NCBI RefSeq assembly: GCF_028527925.1
Contig: NZ_JAPESW010000001.1
Span: 1 to 64,000, forward strand
Direction of reading: 5' to 3'
Length of the DNA stretch: 64,000 nt
Source of the DNA: Cellulomonas fimi
GTDB lineage: Bacteria > Actinomycetota > Actinomycetes > Actinomycetales > Cellulomonadaceae
The translations under genes were made by a program, and so were the position numbers. This document shows positions 25,397 through 34,547 of the stretch, one piece after another. The notes beneath the pieces are model-generated. The model saw only the letters and a program-made list of their open reading frames with translations, made no database searches and was not told the DNA's origin. The stretch's first letter is position 1; each line of letters opens with the position of its first letter.

Positions 25397-27724
25397 TCAG
25401 CGCGTCTGCGTGCAGGCGACGGGATGCACCGCCCGGGCGACGTCGGGTGACGGCGCGGTTCCTTGCAGGCCGAACGTCGCGGTCTCACCCGCGCGGAGCG
25501 TGCCGTTGTACGACATGTTCTCGGCGGTGACGGCGGAGCCGGACGTGCCGAGCTGCGCGTTCCACACCGCCGTCACGTTCTTGCCCGCGGGCAGGGTCCA
25601 CGACACGGCCCACCCGCTGACGCCTGCCGACCCGGCGGTGACGACGAGCTCCGCCTGGTACCAGGCACGCCCCTCGCTCTCCCACGTGGTGGTCACGCGG
25701 TACGTCGCGGAGCAGCCGCCGGCGGTCACGGGCTCGGGGGGTGCCACGCCGCCGTCCGTCCCGCCGCCGTTCGCGGGCGGCGGCGCCGGCGTCCCCGTGC
25801 CAGCGCCTCCGCCCCCGGCCGGCGGCACGGGAGGGCGCGAGGCCTGCTGGGTCGGCTGCTGCGACGGCGAGGACGACGGACCGGGCTCGGGCTCGGCCGT
25901 CGCGGTGACGGCGGGCTGCGGTGGCGCGAGCTGCGGGTCCGCGAAGACGAGGGCGTCGGCGGGCAGCGGCGTGGGGGCGACGTTGACGTCGGCGCCCGCG
26001 GGCTGCCCGTCGCACGTGCGGGCGGGCTCGTACGCGACGTAGCCGCCCGCGTCGCACGAGAAGGACACCACCGCGTCCCCGCCCACGACGACCGAGCCGG
26101 ACAGGCGCGCCGACGAGCGCACGACGGCCATGTCCTTCACGACCGCGTCCCCGCCGACGACCGCGCCCGGCTCGACCCACGCACGTCCCTCGACCCGCGC
26201 CGACCCGGTCACGCGCGCGTCGCCGCGGACCACCGCGTGCGGGCCCACGTAGGCGGTCGCGTCCACGCGGGCCGCGTCGTCGACCCAGCCGCCGCCGTTG
26301 GGGTGCCGGTGGCCGCCGGGCGCCGCGGGCTGGGTCGACTCGTCGACGACCGTCGCACCGGCGAGCCGGAACTCGTACGGGTAGCGCGGCACGTCGCCGA
26401 ACCCGCTCGCCGAGTCGACCACGTGCGCGCGCGCGGGGGTGCCCGTCACGACGAGGTAGACCTCGCCCTCGCCGTCGCGCAGCGAGAACTGCAGCTCGGC
26501 GTCGTCGCCCTCCGTCACCGGGCTGTACCGGGGGGACTCGCCGCCGAGCGCGACGAACCCGACGGACCAGCCGGCGTCCGGCGCGGCGCTGTTGCCACGG
26601 AGCCGCACGTGGACCGTGCGCGCACCGGGCTCGGGCTCGAGGCGGACGACGTTGAACCCGTAGTCGGACGGCGCGAACGCGTCCGGCACCCGGTAGTGAC
26701 CGGGGTCGTCCGGGACCGCCTCGACGGGAGTCGTGCGCCCCGCGAGCAGCACCGGGTCGAGCGCCGCGACGGCGTCCGCGAGCTCGCGGGACGGGCCGAG
26801 GTCCCACGCGACCGTCCGCATCGCGTACTCGGCGACCCGGCGGTTGAGGGCGGACTCGGTGAGCCCCGCGACGCCGCGGTAGGCCTCGAGCGCGGTGCGC
26901 GTCCCGTCGGCACCACGCCAGATGCGCGACACGACGCGGTCGTCGTCGCGCTCGGCGAGGTACTGCAGGAGCAGCCACCCGCCGTCCCCGAGCCGCGCGC
27001 TCGACCACGGCACCGAGGGGCTGCGGACCAGGTCGGCGAGGTCGCCGATCCCCTCCGCCGCGCCGATGGTCGCCAGGTACGCGGCGCTGGCGTCGGCGAA
27101 CGCCCCGGCGGAGTCCCCCGCGACGCTCCCCTCGGGCGACTCGCTGCGGGCGAAGTCGAGGACCATCTCGGCGAAGCCGCGCGCGAGGTCCCAGGACGGC
27201 GCGGGCGCCTCGGAGCCGCCGCCGCCCGCGAGGGCCGGAACCGTCGCGCGGACCAGGCCCACACCGCCGTCGACGGCACCGCTCACCGCACGCGTCCCGG
27301 CCGACAGACCGCCGTGCGCGGGCGCCACGGGCTGCTCGCGACCCGACCCGGGCCCCTGCGTCCACGTGCCGTCGACCACCACCACGACCTTCGACGCGGC
27401 GATCGCCCCGTCGGGTGCGGCGACGGCGAGGTCCTCGACGGTCGTCCCGTACAGCTCGTCGAGCGCGGCGACGGTCCGCGCGGGGTCGAAGCGCAGGTCG
27501 AGCGTCGCGTGCGTCGGGTCGGCTCCGGGCAGGTCACCCCACGCGAGGACGACGGCGTCACCCTCGCGGACGTGGCCGTCCTCCCAGGCCTGCTCCCACC
27601 CCGTGGGCACGACGACCGGGGGCGTCTCGTCGGAGCGCGAGAGCGCGACGGCGACGACTCCACCAGCGGCGAGGACCGGCACGACGAGGGCGGCGACGAC
27701 CGCGGCGCGTCGGATCCGTGCCAT
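25397..27724 (-). CDS. Secreted DUF6055-like protein with beta-helix and CBM2
   Basis: 775 residues. A signal peptide or anchor (about 8-29) leads into a large region (about 40-480) resembling DUF6055, the domain of Svx/AvrXca secreted virulence proteins of plant pathogens; this family call is by pattern memory. Then come hexapeptide-like repeats (about 485-560; Val/Ala-rich turns such as ARVTGSARVEGRAWVEP), a Pro/Ser/Thr linker and a family-2 carbohydrate-binding module (671-775) with terminal Cys671 and Cys771 and several tryptophans. It likely binds cellulose or chitin outside the cell. ATG 27724 follows GGAGGA. Confidence 0.75.
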   Translation of the reverse strand: MARIRRAAVVAALVVPVLAAGGVVAVALSRSDETPPVVVPTGWEQAWEDGHVREGDAVVLAWGDLPGADPTHATLDLRFDPARTVAALDELYGTTVEDLAVAAPDGAIAASKVVVVVDGTWTQGPGSGREQPVAPAHGGLSAGTRAVSGAVDGGVGLVRATVPALAGGGGSEAPAPSWDLARGFAEMVLDFARSESPEGSVAGDSAGAFADASAAYLATIGAAEGIGDLADLVRSPSVPWSSARLGDGGWLLLQYLAERDDDRVVSRIWRGADGTRTALEAYRGVAGLTESALNRRVAEYAMRTVAWDLGPSRELADAVAALDPVLLAGRTTPVEAVPDDPGHYRVPDAFAPSDYGFNVVRLEPEPGARTVHVRLRGNSAAPDAGWSVGFVALGGESPRYSPVTEGDDAELQFSLRDGEGEVYLVVTGTPARAHVVDSASGFGDVPRYPYEFRLAGATVVDESTQPAAPGGHRHPNGGGWVDDAARVDATAYVGPHAVVRGDARVTGSARVEGRAWVEPGAVVGGDAVVKDMAVVRSSARLSGSVVVGGDAVVSFSCDAGGYVAYEPARTCDGQPAGADVNVAPTPLPADALVFADPQLAPPQPAVTATAEPEPGPSSSPSQQPTQQASRPPVPPAGGGGAGTGTPAPPPANGGGTDGGVAPPEPVTAGGCSATYRVTTTWESEGRAWYQAELVVTAGSAGVSGWAVSWTLPAGKNVTAVWNAQLGTSGSAVTAENMSYNGTLRAGETATFGLQGTAPSPDVARAVHPVACTQTR

Positions 27725-27938
27725 CCCGGCGCGTCCTCCCGTCCGTCGGTCGTCGCGCGGGCAGCGCGACGCGACCGCGCCGGAGCGCGCGGCCCGCCCC
27801 ACTGTCCCGGGGCGGCGCGGCAGGAGTCAATCGACGGAGGTCCCGCATCCGGGTGAATCGGCCGCACCGGACACGCGAGACGCGCCGGTCACGGCGCTCG
27901 CGGCAGGTCGAGGGCCGGCCGAGGGCGCGGGTGCGCGC

Positions 27939-28622
27939 TCAGTACCCCGCGTCGGCCTCGAGCCCGGCGAGGACCGCGGCGGTGCCGGACAGGCCCAGGC
28001 GCGTCGCGCCCGCGTCGACCATCGCGACGGCATCGGCGGCCGTGCGGATGCCGCCCGACGCCTTCACGCCGAGGCGTCCGCCCACGGTCTGCGCCATGAG
28101 GGCGACCGCGTGCACGGTCGCGCCGCCCGCCGGGTGGAAGCCCGTCGACGTCTTCACGAAGTCCGCGCCCGCGCGCTCGGCCGCCTGGCACACCGCGACG
28201 ATCTGGTCGTCGGTGAGTGCCGCCGACTCGATGATGACCTTGAGCACGACGTCGCCGGGCGTCGCGGCACGGACCGCGGCGATGTCGGCCTCGACCGCGT
28301 CGTACCGCCCCTCGCGCGCCGCGCCGACGTCGATGACCATGTCGACCTCGTCGGCGCCGTCCCGCACCGAACGCGCGGCCTCGGCCGCCTTGACGTCGCT
28401 GTGGTGCTTGCCCGACGGGAACCCGCACACGGTCGCGACGTGCAGCCCGGGCGCCGCGGAGGTATCGACCGGCAGGAACGACGGCGAGATGCAGATCGAG
28501 TACACGCCGAGCCGGGCGGCCTCCTCGACCAGGGCCTGCACGTCGGCGACGGTCGCCTCCGGCTTGAGGAGCGTGTGGTCGACGAGCCGGGCCAGCCCGG
28601 CGGCGTCGTGCGTCGTGGTCAT
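27939..28622 (-). CDS. deoC: Deoxyribose-phosphate aldolase
   Basis: 227 residues. The DERA signature [10 protein letters not shown] begins the TIM barrel. The Schiff-base lysine lies in DFVKTSTGF and the second active lysine in GVKASGGIR. It splits 2-deoxyribose-5-phosphate into glyceraldehyde-3-phosphate and acetaldehyde, the exit of deoxynucleoside catabolism. Its ATG overlaps the add stop by four bases (ATGA), so the two are translationally coupled. Confidence 0.96.
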   Translation of the reverse strand: MTTTHDAAGLARLVDHTLLKPEATVADVQALVEEAARLGVYSICISPSFLPVDTSAAPGLHVATVCGFPSGKHHSDVKAAEAARSVRDGADEVDMVIDVGAAREGRYDAVEADIAAVRAATPGDVVLKVIIESAALTDDQIVAVCQAAERAGADFVKTSTGFHPAGGATVHAVALMAQTVGGRLGVKASGGIRTAADAVAMVDAGATRLGLSGTAAVLAGLEADAGY

Positions 28623-29749
28623 GCGCGGTGCCTTCCTCCCCGGGCAGCCGCGTAGGCCGGCCGGATCACGGTGTCGATGAGTGCGTCGCGCTCGTCGTGG
28701 TGGGCGAACGCGTAGGCGGCCGCGGTCACGGCCACGTCCTGCAGGTCGTCGAGCGTCCAGCCGGCCTCCTGCACGAGCAGCGTGAGCTCGCGCGAGAGAG
28801 TCGTGCCGGACTGCAGACGGTTGTCGGTGTTGACCGTGACCTTGAAGCCGAGGCGCTTGAGGCGCGTCACGGGGTGCTCGGCGACGGTCGCGGCGATGCC
28901 GGTCTGGAGGTTCGACGACGGGCAGAGCTCGAGCGGGACGCGACGGTCGCGCACCCACTGCGCGAGCGGTCCCAGCCGGTCGCCGAGGTCGTCGGTCGCG
29001 ATGTCCTCGACGAGCCGGGCGCCGTGACCGAGGCGGCACGCCTGCGCGACGTGCAGCGCCTGCGCCACCGACTCGAGGCCGGACCCCTCCCCCGCGTGCA
29101 CGGTCGCGGGGACGTGCGCGTCGGCGAGCGTGCGGAACGCCGACGCGTGCCGCGACGGCGGGAAGCCCTCCTCGGGCCCGGCGATGTCGAAGCCGACCAC
29201 GCCGTCGCCGCTGCGGGCGATCGCGAGCGCCGCGATCTCGTCCGCGCGGTCCGCCTGGCGCATCGCCGACAGGATCGTCCCGACGCGGATCGTCCGCCCC
29301 TGCGCCGCGGCCTCGGCGACGCCCTCGGCGAAGCCCTGCTGGACGGCGTCGACGACCTGCTCGAGCGTCAGCCCGGCGCGCTGGTGCTGCTCGGGCGCGT
29401 ACCGCGACTCGGCGTACACGACGCCGTCGGCGGCGAGGTCGAGCGCGGCCTCGCGCGCGACCCGCCGCAGCCCGTCGACGGTCTGCATGACGGCCACGGT
29501 GTGCTCGAACGTCTCGAGGTAGCGCTCGAGGCTGCCCGAGTCGGCGGACTCGACGAACCAGCGCCCGAGCGCGTCGGCGTCGGTCGTCGGCAGCTCGTGG
29601 CCCACCTCCGCCGCCAGCTCGACGATCGTCGCGGGCCGCAGCCCGCCGTCGAGGTGGTCGTGCAGCAGGATCTTCGGCAGCCCGGGGACGAGGGCGACGA
29701 GCGCCGCCGTCGCGTCGTCGTCGGCGGTGCGCGCGTCGGGGGACGTCAT
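28619..29749 (-). CDS. add: Adenosine deaminase
   Basis: 376 residues. Zinc-binding HDHLDGG motif near the N-terminus, the HAGEG motif with the catalytic glutamate, LGHGARL, the ELCPSSN motif and NTDN. It converts (deoxy)adenosine to (deoxy)inosine, the substrate of the PNP at 22.5 kb. The ATG at 29749 has TACGGT (29761-29756) ending 6 bases upstream, giving a leaderless add-deoC transcript separate from the deoA operon. Confidence 0.95.
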   Translation of the reverse strand: MTSPDARTADDDATAALVALVPGLPKILLHDHLDGGLRPATIVELAAEVGHELPTTDADALGRWFVESADSGSLERYLETFEHTVAVMQTVDGLRRVAREAALDLAADGVVYAESRYAPEQHQRAGLTLEQVVDAVQQGFAEGVAEAAAQGRTIRVGTILSAMRQADRADEIAALAIARSGDGVVGFDIAGPEEGFPPSRHASAFRTLADAHVPATVHAGEGSGLESVAQALHVAQACRLGHGARLVEDIATDDLGDRLGPLAQWVRDRRVPLELCPSSNLQTGIAATVAEHPVTRLKRLGFKVTVNTDNRLQSGTTLSRELTLLVQEAGWTLDDLQDVAVTAAAYAFAHHDERDALIDTVIRPAYAAARGGRHRA

Positions 29750-29825
29750 GACGTCACCGTACCGGCGCACGCGCGACGTGCCAGGTCAGGCCACCGGCAC
29801 CGCGGTCGACGCTGGGGACAGCCGC

Positions 29826-30056
29826 TCACCCGGCGGCGCCCGGCTCGTCGTCGTCGGCGGGCACCTCGGTGTCCTGCTCGACGACGTCGGCCTCGTCCGC
29901 GCGGCCGTCGCGGTCGGCCCGGGGGAACCCGGGCTGGTACTCCTCGGGGTCGGCGGACCCGTCGGTGGCGTCGTCGGTCAGCCGCAGCGGCGTCTCCGGA
30001 GCCACGGGCTCCAGGCCCGCGTCACGCCACGTCTCGTCGCCGGGGACGGTGCTCAT
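29826..30056 (-). CDS. Small acidic protein of unknown function
   Basis: 76 residues from ATG 30056 (MSTVPGDETW), which has GGGAGGA just upstream; an earlier start at 30089 is possible. Rich in Asp, Glu, Pro and Ala with no hydrophobic segment, so probably disordered. It lies between deoA and add on the same strand. No family recognised. Confidence 0.55.
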   Translation of the reverse strand: MSTVPGDETWRDAGLEPVAPETPLRLTDDATDGSADPEEYQPGFPRADRDGRADEADVVEQDTEVPADDDEPGAAG

Positions 30057-30141
30057 CGGTCCTCCCTCACGCTCGGCGGTCGTCTCCATCGTGCTCCGGT
30101 ACCGCCCCCGCCGCCACGGTCACGGCGGGAGCAGCGCGGGA

Positions 30142-31443
30142 TCAGGCGGTGACGCGGTCGAGCACGAGCGGGCGCGGCTCCACACGTGTGCCCGCGGGTG
30201 CGACGACGAGGCCGCCGTCGAGCGCCTCGCGCGCGCGGCCGAACCGCTCGGGGGTGTCGGTGTGCAGCGTGAGCAGCGGCTGCCCGGCGCGGACCTCGTC
30301 GCCGGGGCGCACGTGCAGCTCGACGCCCGCGCCCGCCTGCACCGGGTCCTCCTTGCGCGCCCGCCCTGCGCCGAGCCGCCACGCGGCGATCCCGACGGCG
30401 TACGCGTCGACGGTCGTCACGACGCCGTCGGTCTCGGCGACGACCTGCTCGGTCTCGCGCGCGACCGGCAGCGGCGCGTCGACGTCGCCGCCCTGCGCCG
30501 CGATCATGCGCCGCCACACGTCCATCGCCCGCCCGTCGGCGAGCGCCGCGGCGGGGTCGGCGTCGGGGCGTCCCGCGGCGTCGAGCATCTCGCGCGCGAG
30601 CGCGACCGTGAGCTCGACGACGTCGGCCGGGCCGCCGCCCGCCAGGACCTCGAGCGACTCGCGGACCTCGAGCGCGTTGCCCGCGGTGAGGCCCAGCGGC
30701 GTCGACATGTCGGTGAGCAGCGCGACCGTCGTGACGCCCGCGTCGGTGCCGAGCTCGACCATCGTCTGCGCGAGCTCGCGCGCCCGGGCCTCGTCCTTCA
30801 TGAACGCGCCCGACCCGACCTTGACGTCGAGGACCAGCGAGCCCGTGCCCTCGGCGATCTTCTTGCTCATGATCGACGACGCGATGAGCGGGATCGCCTC
30901 GACCGTGCCCGTCACGTCGCGCAGCGCGTACAGCTTGCGGTCGGCAGGGGCGAGGCCCGAGCCGGCCTGGCAGATGACCGCGCCGACGTCCTCGAGCTGC
31001 CGCATGGTCTCGTCGTTGGAGAGCGCCGCGCGCCAGCCGGGGATCGACTCGAGCTTGTCGAGCGTCCCGCCCGTGTGGCCGAGGCCGCGGCCCGACAGCT
31101 GCGGGACCGCGACCTCGAACACCGCGACCAGCGGGGCGAGGGGCAGCGTGATCTTGTCGCCCACGCCGCCCGTCGAGTGCTTGTCGGACGTCGGGCGCGA
31201 CAGCGACGAGAAGTCGAGCCGCTCGCCGCTCGCGATCATCGCGGCCGTCCAGCGCGCGATCTCCGCGCGGTCCATGCCGTTGAGCAGGATCGCCATCGCG
31301 AGCGAGGACATCTGCTCGTCCGCGACGACGCCGCGCGTGTACGCGTCGACGACCCAGTCGATCTGCGCGTCGGTCAGCCTGCGCCCGTCTCGCTTGGCGA
31401 CGATGACGTCGACGGCGTCGAACGGCTCGCTTGCTGTGCTCAT
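30142..31443 (-). CDS. deoA: Thymidine phosphorylase
   Basis: 433 residues. Pyrimidine nucleoside phosphorylase type: VIVAKRDGRRLTDAQI at the N-terminus, phosphate-binding SDKHSTGGVGDK, LSGRGLGHTGGTLDKLE and IASSIMSKKIAEG. It releases thymine or uracil and 2-deoxyribose-1-phosphate. ATG 31443 directly follows the intergenic repeat copy B, which separates it from cdd; it is probably in the transporter operon. Confidence 0.96.
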   Translation of the reverse strand: MSTASEPFDAVDVIVAKRDGRRLTDAQIDWVVDAYTRGVVADEQMSSLAMAILLNGMDRAEIARWTAAMIASGERLDFSSLSRPTSDKHSTGGVGDKITLPLAPLVAVFEVAVPQLSGRGLGHTGGTLDKLESIPGWRAALSNDETMRQLEDVGAVICQAGSGLAPADRKLYALRDVTGTVEAIPLIASSIMSKKIAEGTGSLVLDVKVGSGAFMKDEARARELAQTMVELGTDAGVTTVALLTDMSTPLGLTAGNALEVRESLEVLAGGGPADVVELTVALAREMLDAAGRPDADPAAALADGRAMDVWRRMIAAQGGDVDAPLPVARETEQVVAETDGVVTTVDAYAVGIAAWRLGAGRARKEDPVQAGAGVELHVRPGDEVRAGQPLLTLHTDTPERFGRAREALDGGLVVAPAGTRVEPRPLVLDRVTA

Positions 31444-31457
31444 CGGTCGGCCTTCCC

Positions 31458-31531
31458 TGCGTTCCGTTCCCGGCGGGCGCCGCCTGCGGCGCCCCCCACC
31501 GTCCACTGCACTCCGGGTGCGGCCTCCGGCG
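31458..31531. repeat. Dispersed intergenic repeat, copy B
   Basis: It begins TGCGTTCCGTTCCCGGCG and later contains CACCGTCCACTGCACTCC, ending at the cdd stop. It aligns with copy A at 20866-20933 over its whole length. It contains local inverted repeats (for example GGCGGGCGCCGCC) and lies exactly between cdd and deoA, so it is transcribed inside the operon. Confidence 0.6.
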
Positions 31532-31936
31532 TCACGCCCGCGTCTCCAGGTCCTCCGGGCCGAACGCGTCCGGCAGGACCTCGGTCATCGGCTTGATGCC
31601 CGACACCGTCTCGACGAGCAGCCGCGCGCCGCCGTGCTCCCACAGCAGCTGCCGGCAGCGCCCGCACGGCATGAGGACGTTCCCGTGCCCGTCGACGCAC
31701 GTGAACGCGACGAGCCGCCCCCCGCCCGAGACGTGCAGACCGGAGACGAGCGCGCACTCGGCGCACAGGGTCAGGCCGTACGACGCGTTCTCGACGTTGC
31801 AGCCGACGACGACGCGGCCGTCGTCGACGAGCGCCGCGACGCCCACGGGGAACTTCGAGTACGGCACGTACGCCCGGTGCATGGCCTCGGTGGCCGCGGC
31901 GCGCAGCGCCTCCCAGTCGATCTCCACGGCGGTCAC
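31532..31936 (-). CDS. cdd: Cytidine deaminase
   Basis: 134 residues, the short homotetrameric type. Zinc ligands and catalytic glutamate: NVENASYGLTLCAECAL and PCGRCRQLLWE. It deaminates (deoxy)cytidine to (deoxy)uridine for DeoA. GTG 31936 overlaps the upstream permease stop by four bases (GTGA); a second GTG at 31927 is also possible. The linkage to permease genes supports a nucleoside transporter. Confidence 0.95.
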   Translation of the reverse strand: MTAVEIDWEALRAAATEAMHRAYVPYSKFPVGVAALVDDGRVVVGCNVENASYGLTLCAECALVSGLHVSGGGRLVAFTCVDGHGNVLMPCGRCRQLLWEHGGARLLVETVSGIKPMTEVLPDAFGPEDLETRA

Positions 31937-33222
31937 TCCTTGACGTACGGCTGGCCGGCCGCCGCGGGCGCGCGCGAGCGGCCGACGAGCCCGGCGACCG
32001 CCAGGATCGTCACGACGTACGGCAGCATGAGCATGAACTGGCTGGGTACGGGTGCCCCGACGATGCTGAGCGCGCCCTCGAGGTTCGACGCGAAGCCGAA
32101 CAGCAGCGCGGCGAGCGCGGCACGGATCGGGTCCCAGTTGCCGAAGATGACGGCGGCCAGCGCGATGAAGCCGGCCCCCGCGGTCATCTCCTTGCCGAAG
32201 CTCGACACGGACACGACGGTGTAGAACGCCCCGCCGACGCCCGCGACACCGCCGGCGATGAGGACCGCGCGCCAGCGTGTGCGCTCGACCTTGATGCCGA
32301 CGGTGTCCGCGGCCTTCGGGTGCTCGCCGACGGCCCGCACGCGCAGGCCCCAGCGGGTCCGGCTCAAGGCGAACCACACCGCGGGCACCGCGACGTACAT
32401 GAGGTAGACGACCACGGTCTGGTTGAACAGCGCCGGTCCGATCACGGGGATCTTCGACAGCACCGGGATCGCGATGCGGTCGAAGCGGGTCGTGTCGTTG
32501 AGCTGCTCGGCGCTCGGCACCAGCACCTGCGAGTAGAAGAAGCTCGTGAGCCCGATGACGAGGACGTTGAGCACGACGCCGACGATCACCTGGTTGACGC
32601 GGTACTTGATCGCGAACAGCGCGAGCACCGCGGCGACGAGCACACCCGAGACGATCGCGGCGAGCAGGCCGAGCCACGGGGAGTCCGTGATCGACCCGAC
32701 GACGGCCGCGGTGAACGCACCCGCGAGCAGCTGGCCCTCGATCGCGATGTTCACGACGCCCGCGCGCTCGCCGATCACGCCGCCGAGCGCCCCGAACACG
32801 ATCGGCACGGCCAGGAGCACCGAGCCGCCGATGAGCCGCACGAACGGCACGTCGCGGTCGCTGCCGGCGGCGGCCCACGCGAGGAAGCCGAACAGGAACA
32901 CCACGGCGAACAGCACCGGGACCCACAGCGGGACCTTCCGGCCGCGGGCGGACAGCGCCGCCACGACGCCGACGAGGCCGGCCATGATCGCGACGCACAC
33001 CCACGCGGTGGCCATGCCGGGCACGGAGAGGTCGGGCAGCGTGAACAGGTCGCCCTCGGTCGCGAGGCGGAACGCCGCGTTGCCCGCGCGCGGGGCGAGG
33101 AGCAGCAGCAGCGCGAACAGCACCGTGACGATGCCGAAGCCGATGGTGGCCTTCCAGCTCACCACGGTGACGTGACGGTGCTCGACCACCGCCTGGTCGG
33201 GGACCGGGGCCAGGGTCGTCAT
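31933..33222 (-). CDS. ABC transporter permease, nucleoside uptake (second)
   Basis: 429-residue permease of the branched-chain-like/BMP-linked family (BmpC/NupQ type) with about ten transmembrane segments and the signature GVVNIAIEGQLLAGAF. The cytosolic coupling stretch is GLRVRAVGEHPKAADTVGI. It is bracketed by ATGA overlaps with the first permease and cdd. With the first permease it forms the membrane channel for nucleosides. Confidence 0.92.
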   Translation of the reverse strand: MTTLAPVPDQAVVEHRHVTVVSWKATIGFGIVTVLFALLLLLAPRAGNAAFRLATEGDLFTLPDLSVPGMATAWVCVAIMAGLVGVVAALSARGRKVPLWVPVLFAVVFLFGFLAWAAAGSDRDVPFVRLIGGSVLLAVPIVFGALGGVIGERAGVVNIAIEGQLLAGAFTAAVVGSITDSPWLGLLAAIVSGVLVAAVLALFAIKYRVNQVIVGVVLNVLVIGLTSFFYSQVLVPSAEQLNDTTRFDRIAIPVLSKIPVIGPALFNQTVVVYLMYVAVPAVWFALSRTRWGLRVRAVGEHPKAADTVGIKVERTRWRAVLIAGGVAGVGGAFYTVVSVSSFGKEMTAGAGFIALAAVIFGNWDPIRAALAALLFGFASNLEGALSIVGAPVPSQFMLMLPYVVTILAVAGLVGRSRAPAAAGQPYVKE

Positions 33223-34547
33223 CGCTCCACCGCCGTCGTCGTGTCCTGCGTCGTGGCCGTGTCCTGCGTCGTCGCCGCGTCCGGTCGTCTCCGGGGCGGC
33301 CGCTTGCGGTCGGGCTGCGGCAGGCGGAACACCGCGCGCACCAGCGGCGGCGCCGCGATGAACAGCACGATGAGCGACTGCACGACGAGCACGATCTCGA
33401 TCGGGATCCGCTGCGAGGCCTGCATCGCGGAGCCACCGGCCTTGAACGCGCCGAACAGGAGGCTCGCGAACAGCACGCCCACGGGGTTGGAGCCGCCGAG
33501 CAGGGCGACGGTGATCGCGTCGAACCCGATCCCGGCGTCGATGTCGGAGCCGAACCCGGTCGTGATGAGCCCGAGCACCTGCGTCGACCCGGCGAGGCCG
33601 ATCAGCGCACCCGACGTCACCATCGCGAGGACGGTCGTCCGCGGCACGTGGATGCCCGCGACGCGCGCGGCGTGCGGGTTCTCGCCGATCGCGCGGAACG
33701 CGAACCCGGCGCTCGACCGGTTGAGCAACCACCACACGACGACGACGGCCACGAGCGCGAGCAGGAACCCGAGGTGCAGCGCGTACCGCGGCCCCAGCAG
33801 GTCCGGCAGCACCGCGGTGTCCTTCATGCGCGGCGTCTTCGGGTTCGCCGAGCCGGGCGCCTGCAGCAGCCCGGGGGTCGCGAGCAGGTACGACAGCAGG
33901 TAGAACGCGACGTAGTTGAGCATGATCGTGACGATCACCTCGTGCGCGCCGGTCGTGGCCTTGAGCAGGCCCGCGATGCCGGCCCACAGCGCACCGGCGA
34001 GGATGCCGACCACGAGGGCGACGACGAGGTGCACGCCCGGCGGGAGGTCGAACGCGAAGCCGACCCAGCCCGCGCCGGCGGCCGCCGCGAGCATCTGCCC
34101 GAGGCCGCCGATGTTGAACATGCCGGCGCGGAACGCGAGCGCGACGCCCAGACCGGCCGCGATGAGCGGCGTGGCGTAGGTGAGCGACTGGGTGAGCGGG
34201 CGGATGCCCGTCGCGAAGTCGTCCGCGCGGAAGTCGTACACCGCGCCCCGGAACAGGGCCGCGTAGGCGCCGCCGACCGCCTGGCCGATGGCCGCGAGCG
34301 TGTCGCCCGGCCGCGCGAAGAAGTAGCTGGACGCCTCCTGCACGCCCTCGTCCGTGAACGCGATCATGATCGAGCCGGCGAGCACCGCCAGCACGACCGC
34401 GCCGAGCGAGACCGCCCACCCGCCCGAGACGACGCGCTGGAACGCGTCCCCCCAGCGGTTGTCGCGCGTGTCCGGGAGCTTCGCGGCGTCGTCGCCGCCG
34501 GCGTCCGTCACGACGGGCGTCGTGGGCTGCTGCGTCGAGCCGCTCAT
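33219..34547 (-). CDS. ABC transporter permease, nucleoside uptake (first)
   Basis: 442 residues, BmpB/NupP type, with a long cytosolic N-terminus, about ten transmembrane segments, the conserved FRAGMFNIGGLGQML segment and the coupling stretch FAFRAIGENPHAARVAGI. It overlaps the ATPase gene upstream and the second permease downstream by ATGA. The C-terminal tail is basic and Thr/Asp-rich. Confidence 0.92.
   Translation of the reverse strand: MSGSTQQPTTPVVTDAGGDDAAKLPDTRDNRWGDAFQRVVSGGWAVSLGAVVLAVLAGSIMIAFTDEGVQEASSYFFARPGDTLAAIGQAVGGAYAALFRGAVYDFRADDFATGIRPLTQSLTYATPLIAAGLGVALAFRAGMFNIGGLGQMLAAAAGAGWVGFAFDLPPGVHLVVALVVGILAGALWAGIAGLLKATTGAHEVIVTIMLNYVAFYLLSYLLATPGLLQAPGSANPKTPRMKDTAVLPDLLGPRYALHLGFLLALVAVVVVWWLLNRSSAGFAFRAIGENPHAARVAGIHVPRTTVLAMVTSGALIGLAGSTQVLGLITTGFGSDIDAGIGFDAITVALLGGSNPVGVLFASLLFGAFKAGGSAMQASQRIPIEIVLVVQSLIVLFIAAPPLVRAVFRLPQPDRKRPPRRRPDAATTQDTATTQDTTTAVER

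Noticed and set aside
27725..27938. Promoter for the CBM2 gene based on TTGACT at 27830-27825 (minus)
   Set aside because: The -35-like hexamer has no TANNNT at a 16-19-base spacing; nothing else in this 214-base gap is convincing.
30142..31506. deoA start at 31506
   Set aside because: It would place low-complexity Arg/Gly residues encoded by the intergenic repeat before the conserved MSTASEPFDAVDVIVAKRDG region; ATG 31443 fits family length.
28628..32224. Very long open frame on the plus strand opposite add, deoA and cdd
   Set aside because: It is antisense to recognised enzymes and has low-complexity Arg/Ala/Asp composition; an artefact of very high GC, as are similar frames at 15607-18564, 7224-9863 and 20940-22454.
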